A stretch of 64,000 bases of DNA from Warburgia ugandensis (GCA_035236585.1 CP141135.1:8776001-8840000); one strand, 5' to 3'; shown: positions 48,101 through 60,520, counted from the stretch's first letter. The notes: generated by a model not told the origin, from the letters alone. Program-made: numbers and translations.

Positions 48101-51100
48101 TAAAAATATTAAAATGTCTCCTCATGTGTTCCTTGAGCTTATTACCAGTGCATTTACATTGAGAGGAAGAATAATACTTGATAACAGCAGAAGCAACATG
48201 GGCACTTGAATTTTGGTAGCTTAATTTATTGCATAAAATATAATGGAAATTGGCTCACCTTTGATGCAACATGATGAAAATATGTGTTTCTTGTATATGG
48301 GAAAAATCAAAGAATGTTCCAAGTGCATAAAGCATGGAGCAGTAATGGGGACATGATGCTTGTAAAAGCAAATGCCTTTTGATGTGTTTGGATGACTGAA
48401 TTGGAATCATTTGGGTATATTTACACATTCCAAAATCAGAAGCTTTTTCAATCTTTCAACAGTTTCACTACTTACAGCAAAAATCAAAGTGGTTTAACCA
48501 TTTGAAACTAGCTGCAGCTCTGACATTACTTTCTTGAGAATTTTTTAAGCTTTTTAGAATTGAAGGGATAAAAAAGAGAACTGACAATAAGCTTCACTCT
48601 AGAACAAATGAGTCGCAAAGTACAAAAAATCAAGTACTGTTGAAATGGCTATATCCATGTTGAGATAGAAGGTGCTTCCAAACTTAGTTTGGGTCGAAAC
48701 CTGTAAATTCATTTGTGAATCTTCTTAATCACTTACAAGAGCAGGCAAAGACTTCATATGGAGCTTGATGTGTCAGACGCCAAATCTGACCCACCTAAAA
48801 GTTACTTTGTTATATAGACTTTGCTAATACACTATCAGGAGAAAGAGAATAGAAGACAGAGCACAAGATGCATTTTTGTGATTTTAGAGATAAAACTGAA
48901 GGCTATGGACTTCATAATCCCAAAAACAAAAGGTTGATTGTTGATCATGATGTTAATTGTAATGAGAATGATGCTTACAAATGAAAAAGGGGTCCAGACA
49001 CTCTCTATCACTTGTTGATACTGAAAAATCCCTTGTTATTTTCTTTTTCTGAATGGTGACACACACACACACACACACACCCCCCTGTTTGAGCAGCCTC
49101 GAACTCACAACCTTCATTAGAGAGGTAAGCTCTTGTGCCACATGCAGCAAAAATCCCTTGCTAATGAGCACCAAAATTTTCATACTTAACTGATGTCCAA
49201 CATTCACACCAAAGAACGATAAGACAAAAGGTTGATATCTATCAATCATGTGATTTTGAGACTTTGCCAATCAAACAACCTGAACATCAATTTGGGAAGA
49301 TAGTACTCAGCTATTATTTAGAGCCACATGAACATATACCAATTACTTCTGGAGACCAAGATCAAAGAGTAGAACTCTAACAATTGATGACTTACCATTC
49401 ACATAGTTTCTTGTAACTTTTCAGCTTTATTAAGAAAGACAAAGTGAAATTAGGAAAATTCTTTAAAACTACTGAACTTTTTATATATTCATAAGGTTTC
49501 AGCAATGCATTTTCATCCAGAGAACTAGCCCCCTTCATCCGGGTTCTCCATCCATGGTCTTTATCTAGCTCAGTTAAAGATAGCCACCAAAACTCCTCTA
49601 CAAAGTGGGAAACTTGTTTCCAAAAACTGAAACAAAACTTCGCCTCAGGAAGGGAGAAACTAGCGGGAAACTTTTGGGAAACACCAGAGCATGTGCTAAA
49701 CATATTTATGATGTGTTTCCTCTTTTTTGCTATTTTTCTTGGCTCTATTTCATACAATATTGAGCAAATGGTTCTTATGTGTCCCCAGACATTTTCCTCT
49801 CATTTCTCAAATGTTTCTAATGTATTTCTCTCACAAGATTTCACATTCTTTCCCAATTTTACATTTCAAATCTTCTTCCTCCCACATTTCGGCTTTCACT
49901 CCACACTCGCTTTATGAATTTGTTTCCCAACCTGGAAATTATGGGTTAATCAGAGGTCCTGCACTAGATCATGATTCATGGCAGACAATGCAAGACTGCT
50001 GATGCCACACCTGATGTTTAACAAATGTGTACTTGGTTAAGAAATTGCACAAGGGTATACCTTTACTTATATGAGTCGATAATTGACCTAGATATATGTA
50101 ACTCAGGCCAGTACCATGAGTGCTACAGCTAAAACTGAACAGGGTTTTGAATCTCAGAACTAAATAGTTCATTTGGTGAGTTTCTATGCATCTGCTAACC
50201 AGGCAAGTATTCATCAAGTTAGTGCCAGCAGACCACTAAATTACTAATGCATTTGATAACCCTAGAATAGGGTCCTCAAACTGCAAATGTAAGAAGCAAC
50301 CAAGGCATGGAATCATCAGTAAATATCCATGTACATATCTCATGGATTAAGAGGTGAATTGATCAAATACAAAACAAGGAGACTGACTCTTCAAGGATTC
50401 TAAAGGATGAAACAGAATGGCGTTTTCAGAGGTAATGAAGAAGGTTAGACAGTTATCAACTCCGTTAGCATCAGTCTTATGAACATGTAGAGATTACAAA
50501 GTATTAAATTCAATGTGAGTAACATGTAAGAATGTTGCAACCAAAACGGTATCTTCATTTTGGTTAAACAGAATGGCATTTTTAGAGGTAATGAAGAAGG
50601 TTAGACAGCTATCAACTCCGTTAGCATCAGTCTTATGAACATGTAGAGATTACAAAGTATTAAATTCAATGTGAGTAACATGTAAGAATGTTGCAACCAA
50701 AACAATATCTTCATTTTGGTTAAATTTCTTGAATAAGAATTCATTGGAGTTCACATTCATTGATAAAGTGAATACAAGTCAATTAGATGCAATAGCTGAT
50801 TGGTGGGTTTAAAAAAGCTCAAAAAAAAGGGCTGACCCACCGCAGGAGTTGACAAGGAAATACCAAAAGAGAATGAACAAGTGACCCGTGTTGCAGGAAT
50901 TCACAAACTCCTCAATAATTACCTACGTGTTTCCAAGAAAACTCTAGCAGTGAAATAAGCTGCAACATAAAATATTCAAAACACAATAAAAAATGACCTA
51001 TGTTACAAGATTCACAAGTAGCAGAGACGTAACTCCAGCTCTGAAAAGGGGGCACAAAGCTTCAGTCATCAGGGATATTTTACAAGGCTGTGAATGGAGC

Positions 51101-51985
51101 ACTTATGTATGAACCCAACTACTGCAGACCACAATTCCCACCATCAATCTAATAAATCAGTTCCAAGGGTTCTGCTTCCCGAACCCAGTTACACTAGAGC
51201 AACATTTCTAACAGTAAATTTCAGTTAGGGAACTACATCATTAATCCTCACATTAATCCAACCTCCTCTGACAATGCCCGAAATTACATCAATCAAACTA
51301 GAAAAATGCTTTTTGGCTATTGGAGGCACATAAAATACTGGAAACCTAATTAGACAGAAGAAATTAGAAGCCCAGACCGGAATTAGCTTACAGTTTACAC
51401 ATAATTCAAATCTTTGCAGCACGGCTTGCTTTCTTCATATCCTTTCAATGTAAAGGAATTAAAAGTGTGGCCGAAACAGAACAAACAAAAAGCCTCAAAT
51501 TGGGCAATTTCTGATCAACCAATCGCAGAAAAACAGAAGAATAGACCAAAACCAGGCAGGGAGAGAATGCAGAACACCAAATTCTTAACTTGAAAAACCA
51601 AATAAACCAAAACCCAGATGAAATTGAGAATAAGAAAAACTAACTATCAACAATTCCTCGTTCAACCAATACAGTCCTACAGAATTGAAAAAGAAATCGA
51701 AAATAATAACAGACAATGTAAAGCCAACAAAATCAAATATTGAAATTCTAAAGGAAATAAGAAGAACCTCTCTCGTCAATGACATCCAAGGAGCAGTGAA
51801 CGATGTGATGGAGCTTTAGCGCATCATCTGCCTCTGTGAAACTCTGCAAATACAAAGGGTTGTTCTGCAAGGAGAAAAACATAACCAGAAACGTTAGATT
51901 CTGAATATACGGCTGAGATTTCGGATATATATGGGTTTCCGATCTACCCCACCTGGTGCCCGACGACGGCTACACAAACGATCAT
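45160..51985 (-). CDS. TRAPPC2L: TRAPP complex subunit TRAPPC2L (trafficking protein particle complex 2-like)
   Basis: Five small exons on the minus strand: 51985-51953, 51864-51768, 47435-47357, 47230-47149 and 45294-45160. All junctions are GT-AG and the phases fit, giving 141 residues, the usual size. The protein reads, exon by exon: MIVCVAVVGHQ; NNPLYLQSFTEADDALKLHH, then IVHCSLDVIDER; VNNPKRAG, LNEAFLGLLYPAENYKV; YGYLTNTKVKFILVTTDL, DVRDADVRN; FFRRFHSAYVDAVSNPFHVP, GKKITSRTF, ending SSGVSI. This is the whole longin-like sedlin fold. TRAPPC2L is a core TRAPP subunit, acting in tethering and Rab activation at the ER-Golgi. Introns are about 88, 4332, 126 and 1854 bp; exons are too short to stand out as open frames. 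Within introns are two tandem duplications. No stop or frameshift is present. A CT-rich 5' UTR and no obvious TATA box suit a house-keeping gene. Confidence 0.95.
46231..46450. repeat. 107-bp tandem duplication in a TRAPPC2L intron
   Basis: Two copies with CTTCTACCTAG starting at 46232 and 46339, sharing GCAATTAAAAGAAAAAGG and GCAGAAGAATTGTAGAGAAG. Confidence 0.9.
49061..49155 (-). repeat. Possible tRNA-derived SINE fragment beside an (AC)n tract
   Basis: An (AC)n run (about 49060-49080) is followed by sequence that on the minus strand reads ATGTGGCACAAGAGCTTACC (A-box-like) and GTGAGTTCGAGGCTGCTC (B-box-like). A similar GGTTCGAGGCTGCTC occurs on the minus strand at about 53245-53260. Too short to name a family. 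Confidence 0.35.
50411..50722. repeat. 156-bp tandem duplication in the large TRAPPC2L intron
   Basis: Two nearly identical copies beginning AACAGAATGG at 50411 and 50567, with only a few differences, so the duplication is recent. Confidence 0.93.
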
Positions 51986-53339
51986 TTTCTTCTCTCTCTC
52001 TCTCTCTCTCCAAAAGAGAGTTCTGCTCTGCAACTGGAAAACGATACGACGCAACCGGTCTCACTAGAGCTGCATCACATGCGTATAAAAGGTGGTGAAG
52101 GGCCTACTTCTGCATTTTCTTCCGCAATGCAAACCGTTAATCAGATTCGCCTCAAATGGGCTAAGTACAAGCGTACCCAAGCGCTTCTTTTCTTGACATT
52201 TTAAGACAAAAATAGACGGCATAAACCTAAAACACAGGGCACCATTTTTTTGGGCTTCAAAACATAGAAAAATGAAGGGCCTAGAGGCACTCAACGGATG
52301 TGAGATTTTTACCTAAGTAATCCAAGACTAAGCAAATTCGATGAATCGTTTGGATCTTAAAAATAAACTCAAAATATAAGCTTATTATATATATTTTTAT
52401 ACACTTACGAGAATGTCGTGATGAGAGCGATTGCATCATATAATTCTTCCTGCAACTTAAATCTCTCTTTGTCTCTCAAAAGCTCGAGTAGAAAGTTTAA
52501 GTCAGCCCTCTGTACTACATTTTCAGGATAGTCAACCTTATTGTAGAAGCCCCAAGAAAAAAACTGAGCCATGATGCAAATTCAAGTCCACTGATGGTGC
52601 CATATTATCTGCAAGAAGTACAGATGGTGCACGATATTCACACCGTTGAGTTTGGATTTTCTAATCATTTGCTTAAAGGCCACAAATCGGAAACTACGGC
52701 TCATCAGAAAATGATTTAAGAGGTGAACGGTTTGGACCATTGAAAAAGGGTGAAGCTTACTTGTATAGCATGATTTAAGAGTTAAACGGTTTGGATGACT
52801 GAAAAGAGTGGGCCTGCTTGTGCTCTTACTCCTGCTATTTCCATAGGGTTTATGTGCTTTAACCATTAAAGTCTCCATAAGGAAAAATGGGAAAATGCTT
52901 CAGTAGGGTGCAAGTGGAGTGGAATACAATGAGGCCCTGCCATTACGGCCCTAGCAGGTTCACTTTTCATTGGTGTAAATTGTTCATCTATCAACTCTTG
53001 ATATTCTACCGTAAAAACTTGTGGCTATCGACCAATTCTTACATGCATTTGTGTGATTTTTGTTTTTTTCCTTTCTTTTGCATAAGAAAATTACTTACAC
53101 GCTTACTAAATTTAATTCTTGGCCCCAAAGAGAAAGAAACAACTGGAACCTACCACCAAGTATATTTTTGGAGAGATACCTTAGTTGTTTATGGTTCGAT
53201 ATGCCAAAGTGTATCCTCCTTTGTTAAATGTTAAACACACAACCATGAGCAGCCTCGAACCCTTGACCTACTACAAGAGAGATTTTCCTGTATAATCTTA
53301 GCCATCTTGGTATCGAATCACAAGAATTTAATAGGTAGT
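51986..53339. other. TRAPPC2L upstream region and intergenic DNA
   Basis: A (CT)n stretch at about 51989-52010 lies in the likely 5' UTR of TRAPPC2L. Further out, two related segments near 52715 and 52785 (AACGGTTTGGA) look like MITE-type DNA. No gene recognised. Confidence 0.45.
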
Positions 53340-55450
53340 TGTCACAACCATCCCTAAAATTTTCCTAAATTCTCCATGTGCTTGAATCTGAATGGAATTC
53401 ATCAAGTTGAATGGCACTCCATGTGCAAATTGTCGAAACAAAAGAATTGGGTTGAACCCTTGGATACTTTGATGAACTTTAAAGCTTTTGGAGTGGGGTT
53501 CACAGTTCTAAAAGATGAGAAAATGGGTTGAAATGGGGCCATGAAAAGATAAAGATTTTTGGTTTTCATCACTCAAAGGATATAAAGTCGTTCTTAGTTT
53601 TCATCACTTAAGGGGCAAATGGCTAAAAAGTCCTCTTATCCACTCTAGCTCTCTTCCACTCTAATCTTCATTCTTCTCACTCGCTCTCTCTAATTCTCTT
53701 TCCTATTCAAAAGTCACTTGGAGTTTATGAACATTCAAATGAAAACAGCTTGGGTTGAAGATTTGGAGGAAGAAAATTGAGAGAAAGCTTAAAGGTGGAG
53801 TAGTTGGTGAGGTTTTCTTTGAAATCTTAGGTGTAGATCTTCTTAAAAAGGCTAGGAGATAGAGATTTTCATGGGCTTATGGCTAAGGTTAGATGGTTTT
53901 TCAATTTTTCGTCTTAGTTGGCAGTTTTGAGGCTTGTTACATGCTTATTATGATGAGTTCTTGTATAAAAATCACATGGAATTGATGGGTTATGGGTTGG
54001 ATTATTTAAATGCATGTTCTAGTGCCCCTTTTGGGTAGTTTCGCCTCATATTGGTGACTAGTTATGAATGAAACTATGAGAAAATGTGGGACTTAAATTC
54101 ATATATTTATAGCTTGGATGGACATGAATTATTTGGAAAATGGGCCCTTATGAATTTTTATTTTATTTTATTTTCCTCGTGAGAGTCAGTTAAAATTGTT
54201 TTTCACAATAGAAGTAGCAAGTGCATTTGGTTGTCAATGCGGAGAAGTTTTCATTGGATTAGGCCTTTTTTATAGGAAGGTTTGAAGTGTGTTCGGTTGG
54301 TTTGATGGCTAGCCAAAGAGGTCGGTCTTGGTCAAATTTGGTGAGCTTGCGGGACTCCTTTTTCTTTGGGATTAAACCTTTAAGATATTTGGGGCCTTGG
54401 AATAGGGAGCAAGCCCATGATCATTCACTTTTGCAAAACTCTGGTACCTAAAGATGTTTGGTTTTGTACAAAAAGTGGTAGAGCACGACATGGTTGATGA
54501 TAGCTTGTGGTAAAGGGCAGCTCTGCTGCACAAAGCTCTCCAATATGCAGGGTTCGGGGAAGAGGCGGACCACATAGTATTCAAAATTTGTGCCTCCTAG
54601 TATTCAAGCGATTTTGGAATGTCATAGTTGATACTAAATAGGTTGAAAAATACTTTGTCTTCAGAAGAATTTTGTCGTAATTGGGTAGTACTATTTAAGA
54701 TTTTATTTTCGACGTTAGATAGATTGCTTTCTTCGTGGTCTTAGTCTTTATTGGATAGCTTTATCCATAAACTTGGATGCTGGTGGATAGCTTTATCTAT
54801 GAACTAGAATCTTGTTGGATAGTTTTATTCATGAACTTGAATATTATTGGATAGCTTTATTTATGAACTTGAAGGTTGTTGGATAGCCATATCCATGATC
54901 TTGAATGTAGTTAGATATTTTCACCTACGACCTTGAATGTGGTTGGATAGTCATCCATGATCTTCAATATGGTTGAATAATCTTATACACCATCTTGAAT
55001 GTAATTAGATAGCCTTATTCACAATCTAGAATATAGCTGAATAATCTTATATATGACCTTCAATATAGTTAGATGGTATTATCCACTATGTTGAACATGG
55101 TAAATAATCTTATTCATGATATTGAATGTGGTTGGATAGCGTTATCCATTATCTTAAATTATGATTGAATAGCATATCTAAGGTCTTCAATATAGTTGGA
55201 TAATATTAGTCATGATATTATAGTTGGACAACTTTATTCATAATTATTGTTACGGAATTAATATTGTGATGTGTGAGTAGCTATTGGCTTTGGTATAAGC
55301 ATTGACTTGGTTGAGCACTCAATGCATTATATGAATACTTACATTTTGCAGACATGTGATAGACGAGAATATAAATGCTTTGAGTATTTTTTTTGTCTTA
55401 GTTATGTGCCTATAGTTGAAATTTGTGCATTGTTTCCTACTTATTATCTC
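53340..55450 (+). mobile_element. LTR-like segment, no confirmed right end
   Basis: Begins TGTCACAACCATCCC, the style of a Ty3/gypsy LTR start. Near 55300-55365 it carries GAATACTTACATTTTGCAGAC then ATGTGATAG, comparable to the 3' part of the solo LTR at 23874-26630 (cut here: TTTTGCAGACATG). I could not find a matching ...GTTGTGACA end or a target duplication, so this is either truncated or misread. Confidence 0.35.
54716..55245. repeat. 32-bp degenerate minisatellite, about 15 copies
   Basis: Units begin TGGATAG at 54752, 54784, 54816, 54848 and so on, with a consensus close to TGGATAGCTTTATCCATGAA followed by CTTGAATGTTGT. The first units keep exactly 32 bp; later ones drift to 30-33 bp. 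Units touch each other with no unique spacers. Confidence 0.85.
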
Positions 55451-56761
55451 ACGTTATAGTATGATGTTGGTTGGATGTAAAAATGGGTAAGTCTTAGGGA
55501 TGATGTGAGCAAAAGCTTGTTATGAATATAGTTGTGATAGTGGTAGTGGTGAGACTATATGTATCTCATGCATGATTGAGTAAATTTTGAGACTCCTGGG
55601 ATCAATGCCTAGTGAGCAAACTGAGTTCATGGATAATTTAGATTGACTTTAGATGCCTGATTGGATGCTTGCATGGCTTGGATTGTGTCCAGTTGTCTTA
55701 TTAGACCCAGATGGCTCTTGTTTAAGAATGCTCATGATTGACAACAATGCCACTAAGGAGAGGAAGCATGTGTTGAATGAGGAGAATGGCGTTTGATAGC
55801 TGTGAATGCATTATGCATTTGTATTGATTTATTGACATATTGTTTAGATTTAGATTTTGATTACATTTTCCTATCTTCTTTTTTTTTTATAATGATAATA
55901 TTTGCCTTAGTGATATTAAGATTGTGAAGTCAGACACGTAGGGATTGAATGAGAAGATAGCATTGTTGATTGATTTTAAATTACGTACTTCACCTCAATG
56001 TAGTTTTTATTGATCTACCAAACCATTTTAGCACTCTTTCTTGGTGAAGAAATTCAAGATTTGTACTCTTCATGAAAATTAAAATGTTTAATTCTACCTT
56101 AAAATTTTAAAGTATATTTTCTTGGTTCTTTTGGAATTTCTAAATTATTTTGTTCAAGAAAACTCTCACTAAGCTTTTTCCCCAAAAGTTCATCCCTCTC
56201 TCTCATCTAGATGATCACAGCCGACACATCACTTGAGCGCTTGCATGTAGGATCGAGCGACAAAATGTTGATACATCACACGAGTTAATGTTTAGGGACT
56301 TGTGATTGTGTAGGAAGAGTGCATCTCATATAAATAGCCCCTGGTGTAAAGATAAACAGCAGTCCATACTTGGGTAAGGCCTGCCCAAAGGATAGATTAT
56401 TACCGTAGCAGAAGCTAATCCCTTGAATGGTCGTTATGTCACAGCTATCACTTACAGAAGCTACAAGTCGGGATCTAAGAAGGTCCTTTGTTTTGAAGAA
56501 TGAGAAACCATTTTGGCTTTGATGGCAACTCGATGTAGAAGGAACAAGAGGAGAACTATCCGATCAACCAAGGAATGCAGAGGAGTATAATAAGCTCCCT
56601 TTTTCTAGATCACCAAATTAATTGCAAAATAGATTTGCATCCACCAAATGATGCTGATATCCAGATTACAATTATTAAATACTAACACTAATTACACAAA
56701 AGCCTGGCACAATGGGGAAGAATCTTAGACTAAAATGAACATCCTACTTGGCCTCACTCCA
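55451..56761. other. Intergenic DNA left of the copia element
   Basis: No gene recognised. AT-rich with short unrelated open frames. Confidence 0.4.
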
Positions 56762-56766
56762 TATCT

Positions 56767-57084
56767 TGTTAGGCGTAGTAAAGTGAGATCACACAAACCC
56801 ACACACAGAGATTTGCGTGATTTGGCTATGTATAGCCTATGTCCACAAGAGGAGGAGGGGGAACAATCCACTATAGAGGAAGCTGTTACAACTGATCGAT
56901 GCCTTTGGCTCTGCCTCTGGATCCTATTTATAGATATCAAAGGCAGGTTAGAGGTATTTTACACAAATCCTTTCTTCTTATCCTTATATGATTAGGACTC
57001 CTAATCATATTAGGTTTTCTACCTCTAACAGACTTCTATTCTTTGCAGGAGTCTTCGATTAATTAATGGGGATGGACATCATCA
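56767..57084 (-). repeat. 3' LTR of the copia element
   Basis: 318 bp; minus-strand ends TGATGATGTCC ... CCTAACA. A TATA box CTATAAATAG lies at 56924-56933 on the minus strand. The same position in the other LTR reads CTAAAAATATG-like and is decayed. Confidence 0.93.
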
Positions 57085-57169
57085 ATTCTCTCCCTCCATC
57101 CTCATGCTATACTCCACTAGTATGAACTCATGCATGCTATGTTTTTACATAGCGTTAGCTTCTTATAGG

Positions 57170-58700
57170 TTACCACCTTTGTTAATATGTCTACAGGATT
57201 CTCATTAGTATGAATCTTTTCTAACTTTAGCATTTGTTCTTCTGTCACCTTTCATATCCAGTTACTTCATATGTCGATGTGCTTTGTACGCATGTGATAT
57301 ATTGAGTTCTTGCTCAAGTCTAGAGTACTCTGATTGTTACAATATATCTTGATTCTTCTTGTGTGATATCGAGTTTCTGGAGAAACTGCTTTATTCACAA
57401 CATTTCCTTGCCTACTTCAGCTACGATAATATATTCAACTTCTGTTGTTAATAGAGCTACACATCTCTGCAACTTGGATTGTCATGATACAGCTCCCCCT
57501 GCAAAAGTGAAGATAAACCCTGATGTTGACTTTCTTTCATCAAGATCTCTAGCCATATCAGCATCTGTATATCTTTTAAGGAGTGTTTTTGTACTTCTAA
57601 AGCACAACCTAGATGTGCCCTTCATATACTGTAATATCCATTTCACGGCTTCCCAATAATCTTTGCTTGGATTTGATAGAAATCTGCTCACGACTCCTAA
57701 TGCATGAGCAATATTTGATCTTGTGCACACCATCGTATTGTATACTTCAAACTCCCAATTGCTAATGAGTAGGGAATCATATCCATTTTGTCTGTTTCCT
57801 ATGGTATTAAGGGACACGTCTTTTTGCTCAATTTGAAATGATTGGCGAGTTGAGTGTTGACTAGCCTGGCTCTCTCCTTGTTGAACCTCTTGATTACTCG
57901 TTCAACATACTTTTCCTGTGACAACTATGACTTTCTTGCTTTCTTATCATGTGTGATCTTCATTCCCAAGATCTGCTAAGCTGCTCCTAAGTCCTTCATG
58001 TCAAAAGACTTAAATAACTCTCTCTTCAACCTGCTAATCATAATTGTATCTGGTCCAATTATCAGCCTATCATCTATACAGAATAGTAGAATGACAAATT
58101 TACCCTCAAATAATCTCTCGACATACACACACTGATTTGCAATTGTCCTTTTGAAACCTTGACTCATCATAAATGAGTCAAACTTCTTGTACCACTATCT
58201 TGGCGCTTGCTTGAGGCCATAGAAACTTTTCTTTAACTTGCATACAAGATGCTTGTTCTTTTCGACTTTCGAAACCCTTTGGTTGTTCCATATATATCTC
58301 TTCTAGATCTCCATGTAGAAAGGTTGTCTTTACATCCATCTACTTAAGCTTGAAGTTGTATTTTGCCACCAATCCGAGGATAATCCTAATTGATGTCATC
58401 TTCACTACTGGTAAAAAGATCTCATCGAAGTCTATGCCTTTTAACTGCTCGAAGCCTTTGACGACTAATCGCGCTTTGTACTTGACTGGTTTTCCATTGC
58501 TTCCTCTTTTCACCTTGAAGACCCACTTGTTCTTCAATGCTCTTTTTCCCTTGGGAAGTGTCATTAGCTCATAAGTTGTATTTTTTTTTAATAAGTTAAT
58601 TTCTTCTTGCATAGTTTGCATCCATTTGTCCTTCTCTGCATGTGCCAAGGCTTGTTGAAAATTATATAGCTCCAGCCACGATATTTCTAGAACTGGTGTC
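57170..58700 (-). pseudogene. Copia pol remnant: reverse transcriptase and RNase H
   Basis: Minus-strand frames in order: AHAEKDKWMQTMQEEI and KNKWVFKVKR with KARLVVKGF (start of copia RT, 58648-58340); a stop codon, then MDVKTTFLHGDLEE and IYMEQPKGF; then FCIDDRLIIG (58170-57976), where the usual YVDD has become CIDD but keeps both aspartates; then the RNase H region with MVCTRSNIAHALGVVSRFL, YWEAVKWILQYMKGTS, YTDADMA and KSTSGFIFTFAGGAVS (57817-57482). Beyond this lies a decayed tail including a KHIDI-type segment. Several stops and frameshifts mean no functional polyprotein. The sequence recalls Tnt1/Tork-type copia elements, which I state with low certainty. Confidence 0.9.
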
Positions 58701-58739
58701 CTCCATACTTTTAGACTTTGTTTCTACTTTTTCTAAGTA

Positions 58740-60060
58740 GAATTATAAAAAATGGAGGGTACAGATGAGTCCCAAACAGTCAAAAACCTTAGGAAGGGGT
58801 ATTTTTGACATTTTTGAGAGGTGTCCTAAATTTTCACGTACATGGGGTGCCTTTATCAAATTTTAGAGGTGTTGATTTAACAAGTAGAGGCGTGCCGTAT
58901 GTAATTTTGAGACATGCTAATTCATGCTAACGGGAGTGTCCTTATTAATTTTTTCATGTACTAATTTGGTCACGCGAGAGTGCTGTTATCAAAATGCCAG
59001 CATAAAAATTTTGTCTGATGGGTGTCGTTATCAAAATTTTATAGTGTTAATTTAGGGTTTCATATAAATAGAGAGTAGAAAAAACCCTAAACTATTTTTC
59101 TCTTCTCCTCCTCCCCACAGCTTGCGGTGATCTCCGGCAATTTTGGAGTGATTCTCTTGGTTGCGGCTAACTCTAGCATAGTGTGCAGTCCTTGATGCTC
59201 GCGAATTGCTCTACCAGTGATTATAGGCAAGCAGATAAGTTCCTCATCCTCTTTCTTTTCTTTTCTTTTCTTTTTCTTCTCTGGCAACTAACAATATCGG
59301 CTTTTGTTTTTCTCTTCCAAGGGGCCGGCAATGATTGTAAGGTCCGATTGCGATCCCCCCCCACCCCCCCCCTTCTGCTTTTTTTCTTTCGGAGCTATCA
59401 GAAATGGGGTTTTGGTCGACTTTTCCACCAGCCGACTAAAACCCTAGAAGTTTTCTTCTTTTTTGTGCTGGGTGTCATTGTCAGACTTCTTCTTCCTCTG
59501 TGCCGACTACAGAAACAAAGGGTTCCGATCGGTTTTTCACTAATCGGCCAAAACCCTAGTATCCCTCTTCTTCTTCTTTTTTATTTGTATTTTTCGGCGA
59601 AGACGACTTACTGAAAAAGAGGGTTCTCTGGCCTGGGTAGGTTTCGATCTGGGGTAGTCACTGATAGGTTGATCTGGATCATTCGATCTAAGTGATCTGG
59701 GTTGTTCTTTGATTGGACGATCTGGATCGTTCTTTGGTAGGACTATCTAGGTCGTTCTTTGATCGGATGATCTGAACCCTCAGATCTAGGGTTTCCCTAT
59801 GATATGGACTTCCACTTAGCCTGGATCTGAATAGGATCTGGGTCAGGCCTGCTTGGGTCTAAATGTAGTCTGAGCCACACCTATCTGAGCCTAGACTTGA
59901 ATTGGGCCACACCTTGCCTGGGTTTGAATGTGGATTTGAGCTGCACCTGGCCCTGGTATGAACATGAATCTGCATTCTACTCCCACACTAGTTCTACTCT
60001 AGCACTCCTCCTGTATTCACCAGGCTCTTCTCTGGCAGTCCTTTGGTGTGAACCACACTT
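58740..60060. other. Unrelated insert in place of gag-integrase
   Basis: On the plus strand (opposite to the element) it contains a TATA-like CATATAAATAGAGAG at about 59062, then AAAACCCTAAAC, a pyrimidine-rich leader, repeated AAACCCTAG motifs (about 59439, 59550), C-runs near 59357-59372 and a GATCTGG/GATCTGA-rich stretch (59645-59780). This looks like a plant promoter plus 5' UTR, or an LTR-like leader, but no coding domain follows. Confidence 0.5.
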
Positions 60061-60070
60061 TGATACGACT

Positions 60071-60394
60071 TGTTAGGCACAGCAAAGTGAGATCACCCAA
60101 ACACACACAGAAACACACAAAGATTTACATTGTTTGGCTATGTATAGCTTACGTCCACAAGAGGAGGGGGAACAATCCACTATAGAGGAAGCTGTTACAA
60201 CTAATCAATGCGTTTGGCTTTGCCTCTGGATCATATTTTTAGAGATCAAAGGTAGGCTAGAGGTATTCTACACAAACTCTTTCTTCTTATCCTTATATTA
60301 TTAGGACTCCTAATCATAATAGGTTTTCTACCTCTAACAGACTTCTATTCTTTGCAAGAGTCTTCGGATGAATTAATTGGGAGAGACATCATCA
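60071..60394 (-). repeat. 5' LTR of the copia element
   Basis: 324 bp and clearly related to the LTR at 56767-57084, with scattered substitutions and small indels. The difference shows the insertion is not recent. Confidence 0.93.
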
Positions 60395-60520
60395 TATCTA
60401 TCTTCTGTTCGACCTCAATATTAGGTGGGGCATCTAAATGTATGTAATCATGTGTAAGTATATACATTAATCATTGTAGCGTATATATATAAAGTACACA
60501 GCAAATGACTTGTCACAAAA

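Larger units (their letters stand above)
56767..60394 (-). mobile_element. Ty1/copia LTR retrotransposon, 3.6 kb, rearranged
   Basis: Two LTRs (56767-57084 and 60071-60394) bound the element. A perfect 5-bp target duplication TATCT flanks it (56762-56766 and 60395-60399). On the minus strand the 5' LTR is followed by a decayed primer-binding site (CGTATCAAAG, compare the initiator-Met tRNA type GGTATCAGAG), and a purine-rich tract (GGATGGAGGGAGAG) precedes the 3' LTR. Coding remains cover only the reverse transcriptase and RNase H end of pol (57170-58700). The part where gag, protease and integrase should lie (58740-60060) holds unrelated, apparently non-coding DNA. The element cannot move on its own. 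Confidence 0.92.

Noticed and set aside
54716..55245. Candidate CRISPR-like array
   Set aside because: Units are contiguous, degenerate and without unique spacers, and the genome is a plant.
53340..55450. Third solo LTR
   Set aside because: Only a plausible left end and a short 3'-like motif were found; no matching right end or target duplication, so it is listed only as LTR-like at low confidence.
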